19,340 nt of DNA from an uncultured Bacilli bacterium (GTDB lineage: Bacteria > Bacillota_I > Bacilli_A > RFN20 > CAG-288): NCBI GenBank assembly GCA_948525355.1, contig CAOSOP010000010.1:1-19340 (forward strand), given 5' to 3'. The translations under genes and the position numbers were made by a program. Of this stretch, positions 1 through 7,622 are shown in pieces (position 1 is the first letter of the stretch; each line of letters begins with the position of its first letter). The notes under the pieces are model-generated. The model was given only the letters and a program-made list of their open reading frames with translations, was not told the origin of the DNA and searched no databases.

Positions 1-378
1 AGAGGTTGGGTGGCACTTTCACCATGGAACCAAAGTGAGTTCGCTTATAGCATTTCGCAGATTAACCAAGGAACCAACCCATCCAGCAAATTAGAAGTTG
101 TTTCCTCGTTAAATCTCTTTAATCAAGGGCGTGCTATGTACTACTATATATTGTCAGATTGTACATCAAGGTACTATCCAAAAGTCTACCTCGGTACGCT
201 TGGAACGGTCTCATATTTGTGGCTATGTAACCGTGAAACTGACTGGATTTTAGACTCAAATACTACCCCAAAACTGACGTGGCCCCAAAGCTATCAACAA
301 GGCCCGCAAAAAGGCGAAACAAAAATGAAATATAATCGGAAATATTTGCGTTTATTATTACTTGAGAATAATGTATAA
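1..378 (+). CDS. 3' fragment of a repeated, aromatic-rich protein (partial)
   Basis: The frame is open from the first base to a TAA at 376-378, so the 5' end lies outside the window. The residues ALSPWN, then FAYSI (about residues 5-17), recur in the frame at 19290-19340, and the differences between the two copies include silent ones, which supports real coding. The segment to about position 325 is clearly richer in G+C than the cas operon. The last 15-20 codons run into the AT-rich cas9 promoter and may be chance read-through of a broken gene. The pattern of an LSP motif, aromatic residues and a later YYPKVYLG stretch faintly recalls C-terminal domains of Bacillota surface proteins that end in an RPV-L-like motif. 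I cannot confirm a family. It could equally be a decayed remnant. Confidence 0.4.
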   Translation, partial: RGWVALSPWNQSEFAYSISQINQGTNPSSKLEVVSSLNLFNQGRAMYYYILSDCTSRYYPKVYLGTLGTVSYLWLCNRETDWILDSNTTPKLTWPQSYQQGPQKGETKMKYNRKYLRLLLLENNV

Positions 379-379
379 T
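351..379 (+). promoter_or_regulatory. Probable sigma-A promoter of the cas operon
   Basis: A perfect -10 box TATAAT lies at 374-379. Seventeen bases upstream is only a weak -35 (TTTATT, 351-356). A ribosome binding site AGGAG follows at 390-394, 7 nt before the ATG at 402. No other plausible promoter is seen between the cas genes, so this one probably drives cas9-cas1-cas2-csn2. Confidence 0.55.
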
Positions 380-401
380 TTAAGTGAAAAGGAGTTATTA
401 T

Positions 402-3400
402 ATGAGCAAAAAAATTTTATGTGGTTTAGATATAGGTACTAATTCAGTTGGTTGGTGTTTAACTGATGAAAACAATAAAATAATTAAAAAGCAAGGAAAG
501 CGTTTGTGGGGCGTAAGAATGTTTGATGAAGCCGAATCGTGTGCTGAAAGAAGAGGCTACAGAAGCAATAGAAGAAGATTGCATCGTCGTAAAGAAAGAA
601 TAGATTTATTACGAAGTCTTTTTAAAGATGAAATATCTAAAGTAGACAATTCTTTCTTTTATCGATTAGATGAATCAATGCTTCATGCTGATGATAAGAA
701 AGTACAAGGAAAATACAGCTTATTTAACGACAAAAATTATACTGATATTGATTTCTACAAAGAATTCCCAACAATTTACCATTTAAGAAAACATTTATTA
801 GAAACAAATGATAAGGTTGATATTAGGTTACTCTACCTCGCTTTACATCATATGATAAAATATCGTGGCCATTTTCTAACTGATGGCGATTTTTCTCTAT
901 CAAAATATGAAGATATTAATAATTATTTTAAAAGTTTAAATGAACACTTAAAAAATATTGATGTTGAAGATGGTGAAGTTGAATACGAAATCTCTTTTAG
1001 TGAAGATATCTTTAAAAAAATTAACGCTAAATATGATGAAAACCCTGGAATAAAGGAACTTCAAGATTTCTATAAAAAAGAATTAAATCAAAAGAATATA
1101 AAATACATAAACGACACTATTGTTAAACTATTATCAGGTGGAAAAGTTCAACTTAAAACCATGGAATTAGGAGAAAAAAGCATTTCTACAAGAGATCCAA
1201 ACTTCGATGAAACAATATCTGATTTATTAGCTGAGTATCCTGATAAAGAAGCTGAAATCTCTATTATTGTATACTGCAAGAAAATATACGATAGTTTTCT
1301 TTTGGGCAAACTTTTAAGCAAGAAAGAATACTTATCTGATGTAATGATAGAAAAATATAATTTACACAAAAAGCAATTAAGAGAATTAAAAGAATATGTT
1401 GGAGCAATAGTTAAAGCAGAAAAAGATAAAGGAAATAAATGCTCGCTTTACTATGATATCTTCCGCAAAGTAGATGATAAAGATGATAAAGCAAATAACT
1501 ATGTAAGATATGTTGGTTTTACAATAGTTAATAAAAAAAGAACTAATACTAAGCACTGCTCTTCTGATGAATTTTATAAATTCATAAAAGAAAAGCTAGA
1601 TGTAAAGAATAAAACTGTTGACCCATTTATTTTAAAGATTATGAAGTTAATGGAAAACAATGAATATTTATCACGCCAGAATTCTAGTGAAAATTCTATA
1701 TTTCCCTACCAATTAAATAAAAAAGAGATGAGACAAATTTTAATGAATCAGTCAAAACATTATAGTTTTCTTAGTGAAAGAGATGAGTATGGAACAGTAA
1801 TAGATAAAATAGTATCGATACTAGAATATAAGATTCCCTACTATGTTGGTCCTTTAACTAATCCAAACTCTAATGAAGAAAAATCAAAGTATACATGGGT
1901 TAAAAGAACTGAAGAGAAAATCTATCCATGGAATTTTGATAAAGTAGTAGATAAACAAAAAACAGCAGAAGTCTTTATAACTCGTATGCTGAATAAGTGC
2001 ACTTATTTACCTTCAGAATACTGCTTACCGAAAAGTTCATTAGTCTTTTCATACTTTAATTTATTGCAATGTTTAAACAAGATTTGCATTAATGGAAGTT
2101 TAATATCACCTGATGTCAAACAAGACATTATTCATGATTTATATATGAATAAAAGGAAAGTTAATTATAAACATGTCAAAGAGTATATAAAGATTAAGTA
2201 CGGTGAAGATGTTGAAATAACCACTCATAATGAAAAAGAACTCTCCTTTTCTTGCGATTTAGCATCATATATTGATCTTAAAAATATTTTCGGTAAAGAA
2301 TTTGTCGATGATAGAAAAAACCTCGATTTACTAGAAAATATTATCAGAGATATAACCATCTTTGAAGATAAAAAGATTCTTGAAGAAAGACTTTTTAAAG
2401 AATATAAGTTGAAACCAGAACAAGTAAAAAGAATTAAAGGATTGAATTACACAAAATTCTCTAGTTTATCTAATAAGTTACTAACTCAATTGAAGACAAA
2501 CGATGGAAAATCAGAAGTTAAGAAATCAATAATTAAACTGATGGAAGAAACAAATCAAAATCTTCAAGAAATCCTATATAATGAAAACTACAACTTTGAA
2601 AGCATAATAAAAACGTTTAATATCGAGAATGGTTCTTTAGAAAACGTTGATAAAATTGAAGACTATGTAAAAAGCATTCCAACACTTTCACCAGGAATGA
2701 AAAGGCCTTTGATTCAAGCATATAAGATTTGTGAAGAACTCGAAAAAATAGTTGGTCAACCTATTGATGAATATTATGTTGAGTGCACTCGTCATCATGA
2801 AAAAGAAAAAAAGATTAGTGTTTCACGATACGATAGAATGATGGAACTATATGATAAAGCAAAAGAATCTATTAAAGAAACATATAAAAGCACTTATGAA
2901 AATCTTAAAAAACAAAAAAACAATCCATCACTTCTTAATAGTAAAAAATATTATTTATATTTTGCGCAATTAGGAAAGTGTATGTATTCTGGAGAGCCTA
3001 TTAACTTTGAAGACCTTCAAGATGACTCAAAATATGATATTGACCATATAATTCCGCAATCTATGATAAAAGATGACTCCTTAAACAACCTTGTATTGGT
3101 GAAACAAGAGTTAAATAAGAACAAATCCGACATTTATCCTATTCCACATAAAATACTGTTTAATGGCAATCGGAATGCTGCAAATACCTTTTATAACGCT
3201 TTAAAATCAAATGGTTTTATTACCGAAGAAAAATATTCAAGGATTATGAGAAGAGAGATAAGTGAAAATGAACTATCATCATTCGTAAATCGACAGTTAG
3301 TTTATACAAATCAAGCTGTTAAAGGTTTTATAAACGCGATAAAACATTTTAAAACAAACAAAACACATGAACCAAAAATAGTTTTTACAAAAGCTGAAAT

Positions 3401-4601
3401 AGTTTCTGATTTTAGAAATGAGTTTGATCTTATTAAATCAAGAATTGCAAATAATTTTCATCACGCTCACGATGCTTACTTAAATATTATAGTAGGTAGA
3501 ACTGTCGATTCACATTTTAATAAGTTTAAACAGAATTCTGAAACACTTAAAAATATGCATGCCAAAGGTTTAACAACAAATCCTTCTAAAATATTTAAAG
3601 CCGGAAAAGAAATATATGACAATTCTAAAAACCTTGTATGGAAAGAAGATGAGTCTATCAAAGAAATAGAGAAAAATATATATGAACGCTTTGATATTCT
3701 ATGTACAAAACGTCCTTATATAAATGAAAAACTATTTAAAAAAGTCTCAATTCTCTCTCATAATGATGGCAATATTCCAATTAAAACAAAGGGTACATTA
3801 TCTGCTCTTGCTGAAACTAAAAAATATGGTGGTTATAAAGAATATGTATTCGGATCATATTCGTTAATTAAGGCAAATAATAAATTTAGCTTAGAAGCTA
3901 TTCCAACAATGGTTGATAAAAAAGAATATCTATCATCACTTAAATACAAAAACTATGAAATCGTCTTGGACAATTTAAAAATTAATACTGTTATAGAATC
4001 AGAAAAAAAGAAGTTTTGCATAACTGGTAAAACAGGGTCTATGTTTTTATTAATTAATATGCGTGAACGTGTTTTTAATGAAAAAAATCTCTCAACAATT
4101 CACAAAATGGAAAAAGTGATAAATAAAGTAACAAATAACAAGTCAATTAAGCATATTGAAGACATTGATTCAGATGAAAAAATAGCTGATATTGGTTGTA
4201 AATATGATGAAGCTAAGAGAGAGCTAATAATTTCTCCAGCAAGAAAAAAAGGAAATAAAGAAATAAGACTAAGTGAAGAAGAACTAATCACTTTATATAA
4301 CACATTTGTAAGCATATTTAATAAAGATATCTATAGTTATTCTATCATAGTAAATATTGGTAAAAAATTAAAAGACAAAGAATCAAAGTTTAAAAACCTA
4401 ACATTCTTCGAAAAAACAAAAGTATTATACGAATTATGCAATCTTCTTAAATGCAATGAAAGAAAGACTGCAGATTTAAAATTACTTGATGAAAAAAATA
4501 CTGGTACAATAATTTTAAGCAAGAATAACATTAGAAACTGTAGATTTGTATATGAATCTATTACCGGTTTTTATAGAAAAGTTGTGTATGAGATTAAATA
4601 G
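402..4601 (+). CDS. cas9: Type II-A CRISPR effector nuclease Cas9
   Basis: RNA-guided DNA endonuclease of about 1399 aa, in the II-A size range. RuvC-I is at the N-terminus with D10 in LDIGTNSVGW. An arginine-rich bridge helix spans about 47-74. RuvC-II has E794 in YYVECTR. The HNH motif is DIDHIIPQS with D881 and H882, and N905 aligns with the third HNH residue. RuvC-III is HHAHDAYLN with H1021 and D1024. All nuclease residues are therefore intact. The C-terminal PAM-interacting region ends with a recognisable SITGFY motif. Counting back from it, the two positions of the S. pyogenes PAM-reading arginines are Gly and Ile here, so the PAM is probably not NGG (inference). The ATG at 402 is chosen over an in-frame GTG at 384 because AGGAG at 390-394 is correctly spaced and the family begins at this point. 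The stop is 3 nt before cas1. Confidence 0.98.
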   Translation: MSKKILCGLDIGTNSVGWCLTDENNKIIKKQGKRLWGVRMFDEAESCAERRGYRSNRRRLHRRKERIDLLRSLFKDEISKVDNSFFYRLDESMLHADDKKVQGKYSLFNDKNYTDIDFYKEFPTIYHLRKHLLETNDKVDIRLLYLALHHMIKYRGHFLTDGDFSLSKYEDINNYFKSLNEHLKNIDVEDGEVEYEISFSEDIFKKINAKYDENPGIKELQDFYKKELNQKNIKYINDTIVKLLSGGKVQLKTMELGEKSISTRDPNFDETISDLLAEYPDKEAEISIIVYCKKIYDSFLLGKLLSKKEYLSDVMIEKYNLHKKQLRELKEYVGAIVKAEKDKGNKCSLYYDIFRKVDDKDDKANNYVRYVGFTIVNKKRTNTKHCSSDEFYKFIKEKLDVKNKTVDPFILKIMKLMENNEYLSRQNSSENSIFPYQLNKKEMRQILMNQSKHYSFLSERDEYGTVIDKIVSILEYKIPYYVGPLTNPNSNEEKSKYTWVKRTEEKIYPWNFDKVVDKQKTAEVFITRMLNKCTYLPSEYCLPKSSLVFSYFNLLQCLNKICINGSLISPDVKQDIIHDLYMNKRKVNYKHVKEYIKIKYGEDVEITTHNEKELSFSCDLASYIDLKNIFGKEFVDDRKNLDLLENIIRDITIFEDKKILEERLFKEYKLKPEQVKRIKGLNYTKFSSLSNKLLTQLKTNDGKSEVKKSIIKLMEETNQNLQEILYNENYNFESIIKTFNIENGSLENVDKIEDYVKSIPTLSPGMKRPLIQAYKICEELEKIVGQPIDEYYVECTRHHEKEKKISVSRYDRMMELYDKAKESIKETYKSTYENLKKQKNNPSLLNSKKYYLYFAQLGKCMYSGEPINFEDLQDDSKYDIDHIIPQSMIKDDSLNNLVLVKQELNKNKSDIYPIPHKILFNGNRNAANTFYNALKSNGFITEEKYSRIMRREISENELSSFVNRQLVYTNQAVKGFINAIKHFKTNKTHEPKIVFTKAEIVSDFRNEFDLIKSRIANNFHHAHDAYLNIIVGRTVDSHFNKFKQNSETLKNMHAKGLTTNPSKIFKAGKEIYDNSKNLVWKEDESIKEIEKNIYERFDILCTKRPYINEKLFKKVSILSHNDGNIPIKTKGTLSALAETKKYGGYKEYVFGSYSLIKANNKFSLEAIPTMVDKKEYLSSLKYKNYEIVLDNLKINTVIESEKKKFCITGKTGSMFLLINMRERVFNEKNLSTIHKMEKVINKVTNNKSIKHIEDIDSDEKIADIGCKYDEAKRELIISPARKKGNKEIRLSEEELITLYNTFVSIFNKDIYSYSIIVNIGKKLKDKESKFKNLTFFEKTKVLYELCNLLKCNERKTADLKLLDEKNTGTIILSKNNIRNCRFVYESITGFYRKVVYEIK

Positions 4602-4604
4602 TTT

Positions 4605-5471
4605 ATGGCATTTAGAACAGTTGTAATAAAAAATAAATGTAAACTAGAATACTCTTTGAACTATCTTATATGTAGAGGTGAGGAAGATAAACGAATACTA
4701 ATTGATGAAATTGAGTTTTTAATAATTCAAAACACATCAGTAGCAATAACTTGCGCACTTTTATCTGCTCTAATCGACAAAAAAGTAAAAGTTATTTTTT
4801 GTGATACAAAAAACAATCCTCAGGCAGAATTGGTTCCTTATTATAATAACTTTTCGACTAGCAAAAGAATTACCACACAAATAAATTTTAATAATGACTT
4901 TAAGGGAAAACTATGGGCAAAAATAATATATGAAAAGATAAATAATGAAGCAAAACTTCTTAAATTCCTTAAAAACCCTAATTATATAAAATTAGAAAAA
5001 TACTTATCAGAAATAGAAGCAGATGATACAACTAATCGTGAAGGGCACGCAGCAAAAGTCTATTTTAATTCATTATTTGGAAACACATTTTCTAGAGATG
5101 ACAATTCAGACATTAATAAGTTCCTTAATTATGGGTACTCTATCATCGTTTCCTCAATAAACAGAGAGATTAAAATGCTCGGATATTTGACTGAACTAGG
5201 CATACATCACAAAGGAGAAACGAATTCTTTTAATCTATCTTATGATTTTTTTGAGCCTTTAAGATCATTAATAGATTATTTTGTAATAACCGGCAAAGTA
5301 GATAATGAAAACTATAAAGATTTCTTTATAAAAATACTAAATCATTCTGTATCTTATAATGGAAAAAGTATGCTACTAAATAATGCAATTCATCTTTATG
5401 TTCAATCATTATTCACTTCACTGATTGGCGAAGATTCAAATGAAGTTGTTTTTATTAAATATGAGTTTTAG
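4605..5471 (+). CDS. cas1: CRISPR adaptation integrase Cas1 (type II-A)
   Basis: Cas1 forms the integrase with Cas2 that inserts new spacers at the leader end of the array. At 288 aa it is the normal size for type II Cas1. The predicted metal ligands are E146 in NREGHAAKVYF, H202 in LGIHHKGETN and E217 in SYDFFEPLR; D214 is also conserved there. The N-terminal beta domain is followed by the helical catalytic domain. The ATG lies 3 nt after the cas9 stop with no strong ribosome binding site, so translation is probably coupled to cas9. The 3' end overlaps the start of cas2 by 11 nt if Cas2 begins at 5461. Nothing suggests inactivation. Confidence 0.96.
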   Translation: MAFRTVVIKNKCKLEYSLNYLICRGEEDKRILIDEIEFLIIQNTSVAITCALLSALIDKKVKVIFCDTKNNPQAELVPYYNNFSTSKRITTQINFNNDFKGKLWAKIIYEKINNEAKLLKFLKNPNYIKLEKYLSEIEADDTTNREGHAAKVYFNSLFGNTFSRDDNSDINKFLNYGYSIIVSSINREIKMLGYLTELGIHHKGETNSFNLSYDFFEPLRSLIDYFVITGKVDNENYKDFFIKILNHSVSYNGKSMLLNNAIHLYVQSLFTSLIGEDSNEVVFIKYEF

Positions 5472-5781
5472 ATATATGAGAGCAATTCTATTCTTTGATT
5501 TACCTGTAGAAACTTTTTCTCAGCAAAAGACCTATAGACAGTTTATTAAACTCATTAAAACAAATGGTTTCTACATGCTACAAAAATCAGTTTATATAAA
5601 ATTAGGAATTGATATTCAGTCAATTAATAGCGTTATAGAAAAGATAAAAAAGCAGTGTCCGTCTGAAGGAGCTATTTCTATCCTAACTATAACTGAAAAG
5701 CAATTTGCACACATGCAGTTTCTTGTGGGAGAAAATAAAACAGATGTAATTAATTCAGATGAAAGGTATATAGAGTTATGA
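5461..5781 (+). CDS. cas2: CRISPR adaptation protein Cas2 (type II-A)
   Basis: Small ferredoxin-fold dimer that bridges Cas1 dimers in the spacer integration complex. It has 106 aa. The N-terminal strand reads MSFRYMRAILFFDLP, with the conserved Asp at residue 13. Near the C-terminus the motif ITEKQFAHMQFLVGE is typical of type II-A Cas2. The start at 5461 matches the family start (two to five residues before the RAI-FFDLP strand). A second in-frame ATG at 5476 would give a 101-aa form and cannot be excluded; neither has a good ribosome binding site. The 5' end overlaps cas1 by 11 nt. The TGA stop overlaps the csn2 ATG as ATGA, which is a translational-coupling arrangement. Confidence 0.95.
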   Translation: MSFRYMRAILFFDLPVETFSQQKTYRQFIKLIKTNGFYMLQKSVYIKLGIDIQSINSVIEKIKKQCPSEGAISILTITEKQFAHMQFLVGENKTDVINSDERYIEL

Positions 5782-6440
5782 AACTACTTAAAATTAAAAA
5801 TATTAAAAAAGACTTCATAATTGAAGCTGGAAAAATATATAGTATAAACATAGAAAACGCTAGATTTTATTATAGTTTAATCACTAGTTTACTTGAACAA
5901 AATGATGATTTCTTTATTTTTAGTGAAAACTATGAAGTACAACGATTAAATAAAAACATATTAGTAATTGATAATTTGTTTAATATAAATCCTAATAACA
6001 AAAAAATAATTAATGCATTATATAAAAGAATATCTTCAAAAATACTAACTAGTGAAGATAAAGAATGTATTCAGCAAATAAATTCAAACATTTTAGATTT
6101 ACTACAAAAAATATCATTAGATCTAAACATAGATATAAGTTATTCTAACGAATTAGATATAGCCAACTTACTTTCAATATATAATTTTTGCTTTAAAACA
6201 GAGTGCAATAACATTATAGAAGCCATAACAACCTATATAAGAGCAAATTTAGAAATATCAAATTTCTCATGCGTGTTTTCTATAGGATTAATTTCACTTC
6301 TAAACAATAATGAAATAGAACTATTATCAAAAGAACTAGAGTATTTAGGACTTACATTGATAAATATTAATTTCATTCAAAAAGAAAAAAATAGATTAAT
6401 TGATTTAACAACAATAGATGATGACTTATGTGAGTTTTAG
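5778..6440 (+). CDS. csn2: Type II-A adaptation protein Csn2
   Basis: Csn2 is a DNA-end-binding tetrameric ring that works with Cas1-Cas2 and Cas9 in spacer acquisition, and it defines subtype II-A. The protein is 220 aa, the size of the classic short Csn2 group. Sequence conservation in this family is low, so the call rests on size, position after cas2 and before the leader, an opening beta strand around residues 10-25, a DNLFNINPNNKKIINALY segment near residue 65-82, and an LLNNNEIELLSKELEYLGLTLININF stretch near the C-terminus (given here by name only as the LSKELEYLGLTLI region), which resembles the end of known Csn2 proteins. It starts in an ATGA overlap with cas2. The TAG at 6438-6440 is followed immediately by the CRISPR leader. 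Confidence 0.88.
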   Translation: MKLLKIKNIKKDFIIEAGKIYSINIENARFYYSLITSLLEQNDDFFIFSENYEVQRLNKNILVIDNLFNINPNNKKIINALYKRISSKILTSEDKECIQQINSNILDLLQKISLDLNIDISYSNELDIANLLSIYNFCFKTECNNIIEAITTYIRANLEISNFSCVFSIGLISLLNNNEIELLSKELEYLGLTLININFIQKEKNRLIDLTTIDDDLCEF

Positions 6441-6518
6441 TGTTAAACTATTAATATCTTATTTTAACAAGAATAGGTTAAATTCTTTTCTCTTAAGCCT
6501 ACAAATATCATATTTGAG
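6441..6518 (+). promoter_or_regulatory. CRISPR leader with ATTTGAG leader-anchoring sequence
   Basis: AT-rich 78-nt stretch between csn2 and the first repeat. Its last seven bases, ATTTGAG at 6512-6518, equal the leader-anchoring sequence known to direct polarized integration in S. pyogenes and S. thermophilus type II-A loci. Two internal features stand out. TGTTAAA at 6441-6447 can pair with TTTAACA at 6463-6469. CTTATTTTAACA at 6458-6469 is a perfect 12-nt reverse complement of a segment of the repeat. A convincing pre-crRNA promoter could not be picked out. Confidence 0.85.
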
Positions 6519-7478
6519 GTTTGAGAGTTATGTTAAAATAAGTAGGTATTGTACGGAAAATCATATTCGAAATCAGAACTCCTTGTTTGAGAGTTATGTT
6601 AAAATAAGTAGGTATTGTACAGTACAAATTGGGCTGATAGTTTAACTTATGTTTGAGAGTTATGTTAAAATAAGTAGGTATTGTACAAAACTAGAAATAC
6701 CATTCCAGTTCTGGCCGTTTGAGAGTTATGTTAAAATAAGTAGGTATTGTACGATAATAACACCATTCTCGCTTAACAAATCCGTTTGAGAGTTATGTTA
6801 AAATAAGTAGGTATTGTACTTGGCATCTAATCACCTCGCACCTTTCTAACGTTTGAGAGTTATGTTAAAATAAGTAGGTATTGTACAGATGAGCGAAACA
6901 TTTATCTATGTCTTTAGTTTGAGAGTTATGTTAAAATAAGTAGGTATTGTACTTCGGCGTTAGTGCTTCCGATAAAAGCTTGGTTTGAGAGTTATGTTAA
7001 AATAAGTAGGTATTGTACAAAGGCAATAAGCTTAACGTAACGTTTAAAGTTTGAGAGTTATGTTAAAATAAGTAGGTATTGTACAACATAAATATTTGAT
7101 AGAATAAATATAGATGTTTGAGAGTTATGTTAAAATAAGTAGGTATTGTACAGCAATGGCGAAACACTAGCTAATATTATTGTTTGAGAGTTATGTTAAA
7201 ATAAGTAGGTATTGTACTCGTTGCATCGCTCAATGGCTTTGAACGCTGTTTGAGAGTTATGTTAAAATAAGTAGGTATTGTACATACCAGAAGCAACACA
7301 ACAAAAGATTAGTTTGAGAGTTATGTTAAAATAAGTAGGTATTGTACATTAACTATGGAAAACAAAGAAATGATTAAGTTTGAGAGTTATGTTAAAATAA
7401 GTAGGTATTGTACGATGCCAATAATCCCTTAGACATTAATGCAAGTTTGAGAGTTATGTTAAAATAAGCAAAGTGTAC
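6519..7478 (+). CRISPR. Type II-A CRISPR array, 15 repeats, 14 spacers
   Basis: Fourteen identical 36-nt repeats begin GTTTGAGAGTTATG and end GGTATTGTAC. They start at 6519, 6585, 6651, 6717, 6784, 6851, 6917, 6983, 7049, 7116, 7182, 7248, 7312 and 7378. A fifteenth, degenerate repeat (7445-7478, 34 nt) keeps the first 24 bases and then diverges before a final GTAC. Spacers are 30 nt, except 31 nt for numbers 4, 5, 9 and 14, and 28 nt for number 12. The GTTTGAGAG start is like other type II-A repeats, and the degenerate repeat marks the leader-distal end, so transcription runs on the + strand from csn2. All spacers differ and none matches another part of this window by eye. Several can be read as clean codons, for example spacer 14 as DANNPLDINA, as expected of protospacers in coding DNA. 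Confidence 0.99.
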
Positions 7479-7565
7479 ACTTGCATTCACTTACGATTAG
7501 TTCGTACTAGTTGAGATCAAAAATAATAGTTTTTATAGTTTTTTAATAGAATCTTCGGTAAGTTA

Positions 7566-7594
7566 TTGTGGATTTTATATTATGAATCTATAAT
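7566..7594 (+). promoter_or_regulatory. Sigma-A promoter of the acetyltransferase gene
   Basis: TTGTGG at 7566-7571 and TATAAT at 7589-7594 are separated by 17 nt. The predicted start site leaves a short leader containing a strong GGAGGG ribosome binding site at 7612-7617, 5 nt before the ATG at 7623. The 87 nt between the array end and this promoter hold no gene that I can see. Confidence 0.7.
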
Positions 7595-7622
7595 ATTTAT
7601 GATTTATAATTTGGAGGGCAGC

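Noticed and set aside
13..55. Head and tail repeats as template and variable repeats of a diversity-generating retroelement
   Set aside because: The differences are not limited to adenines, and no reverse transcriptase gene is present in the window.
142..175. tracrRNA upstream of cas9, based on short matches such as ACATAGC and TGTACAATC on the minus strand
   Set aside because: Matches are only 6-8 nt, are not followed by a segment able to pair with GTTTGA, and lie within a protein-coding-like frame.
384..401. In-frame GTG start for cas9 at 384
   Set aside because: It would place the AGGAG ribosome binding site inside the gene; the ATG at 402 fits the site and the family start.
6418..6645. 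Open frame across the end of csn2 and the first CRISPR repeats
   Set aside because: Its sequence is csn2 tail out of frame plus repeated translation of the CRISPR repeat (SYVKISRYCT); it has no ribosome binding site.
6519..7478. Minus-strand promoters inside each repeat (TACAAT in the reverse complement)
   Set aside because: There is no consistent -35, because it would fall in variable spacers, and the leader and degenerate repeat fix the array direction as +.
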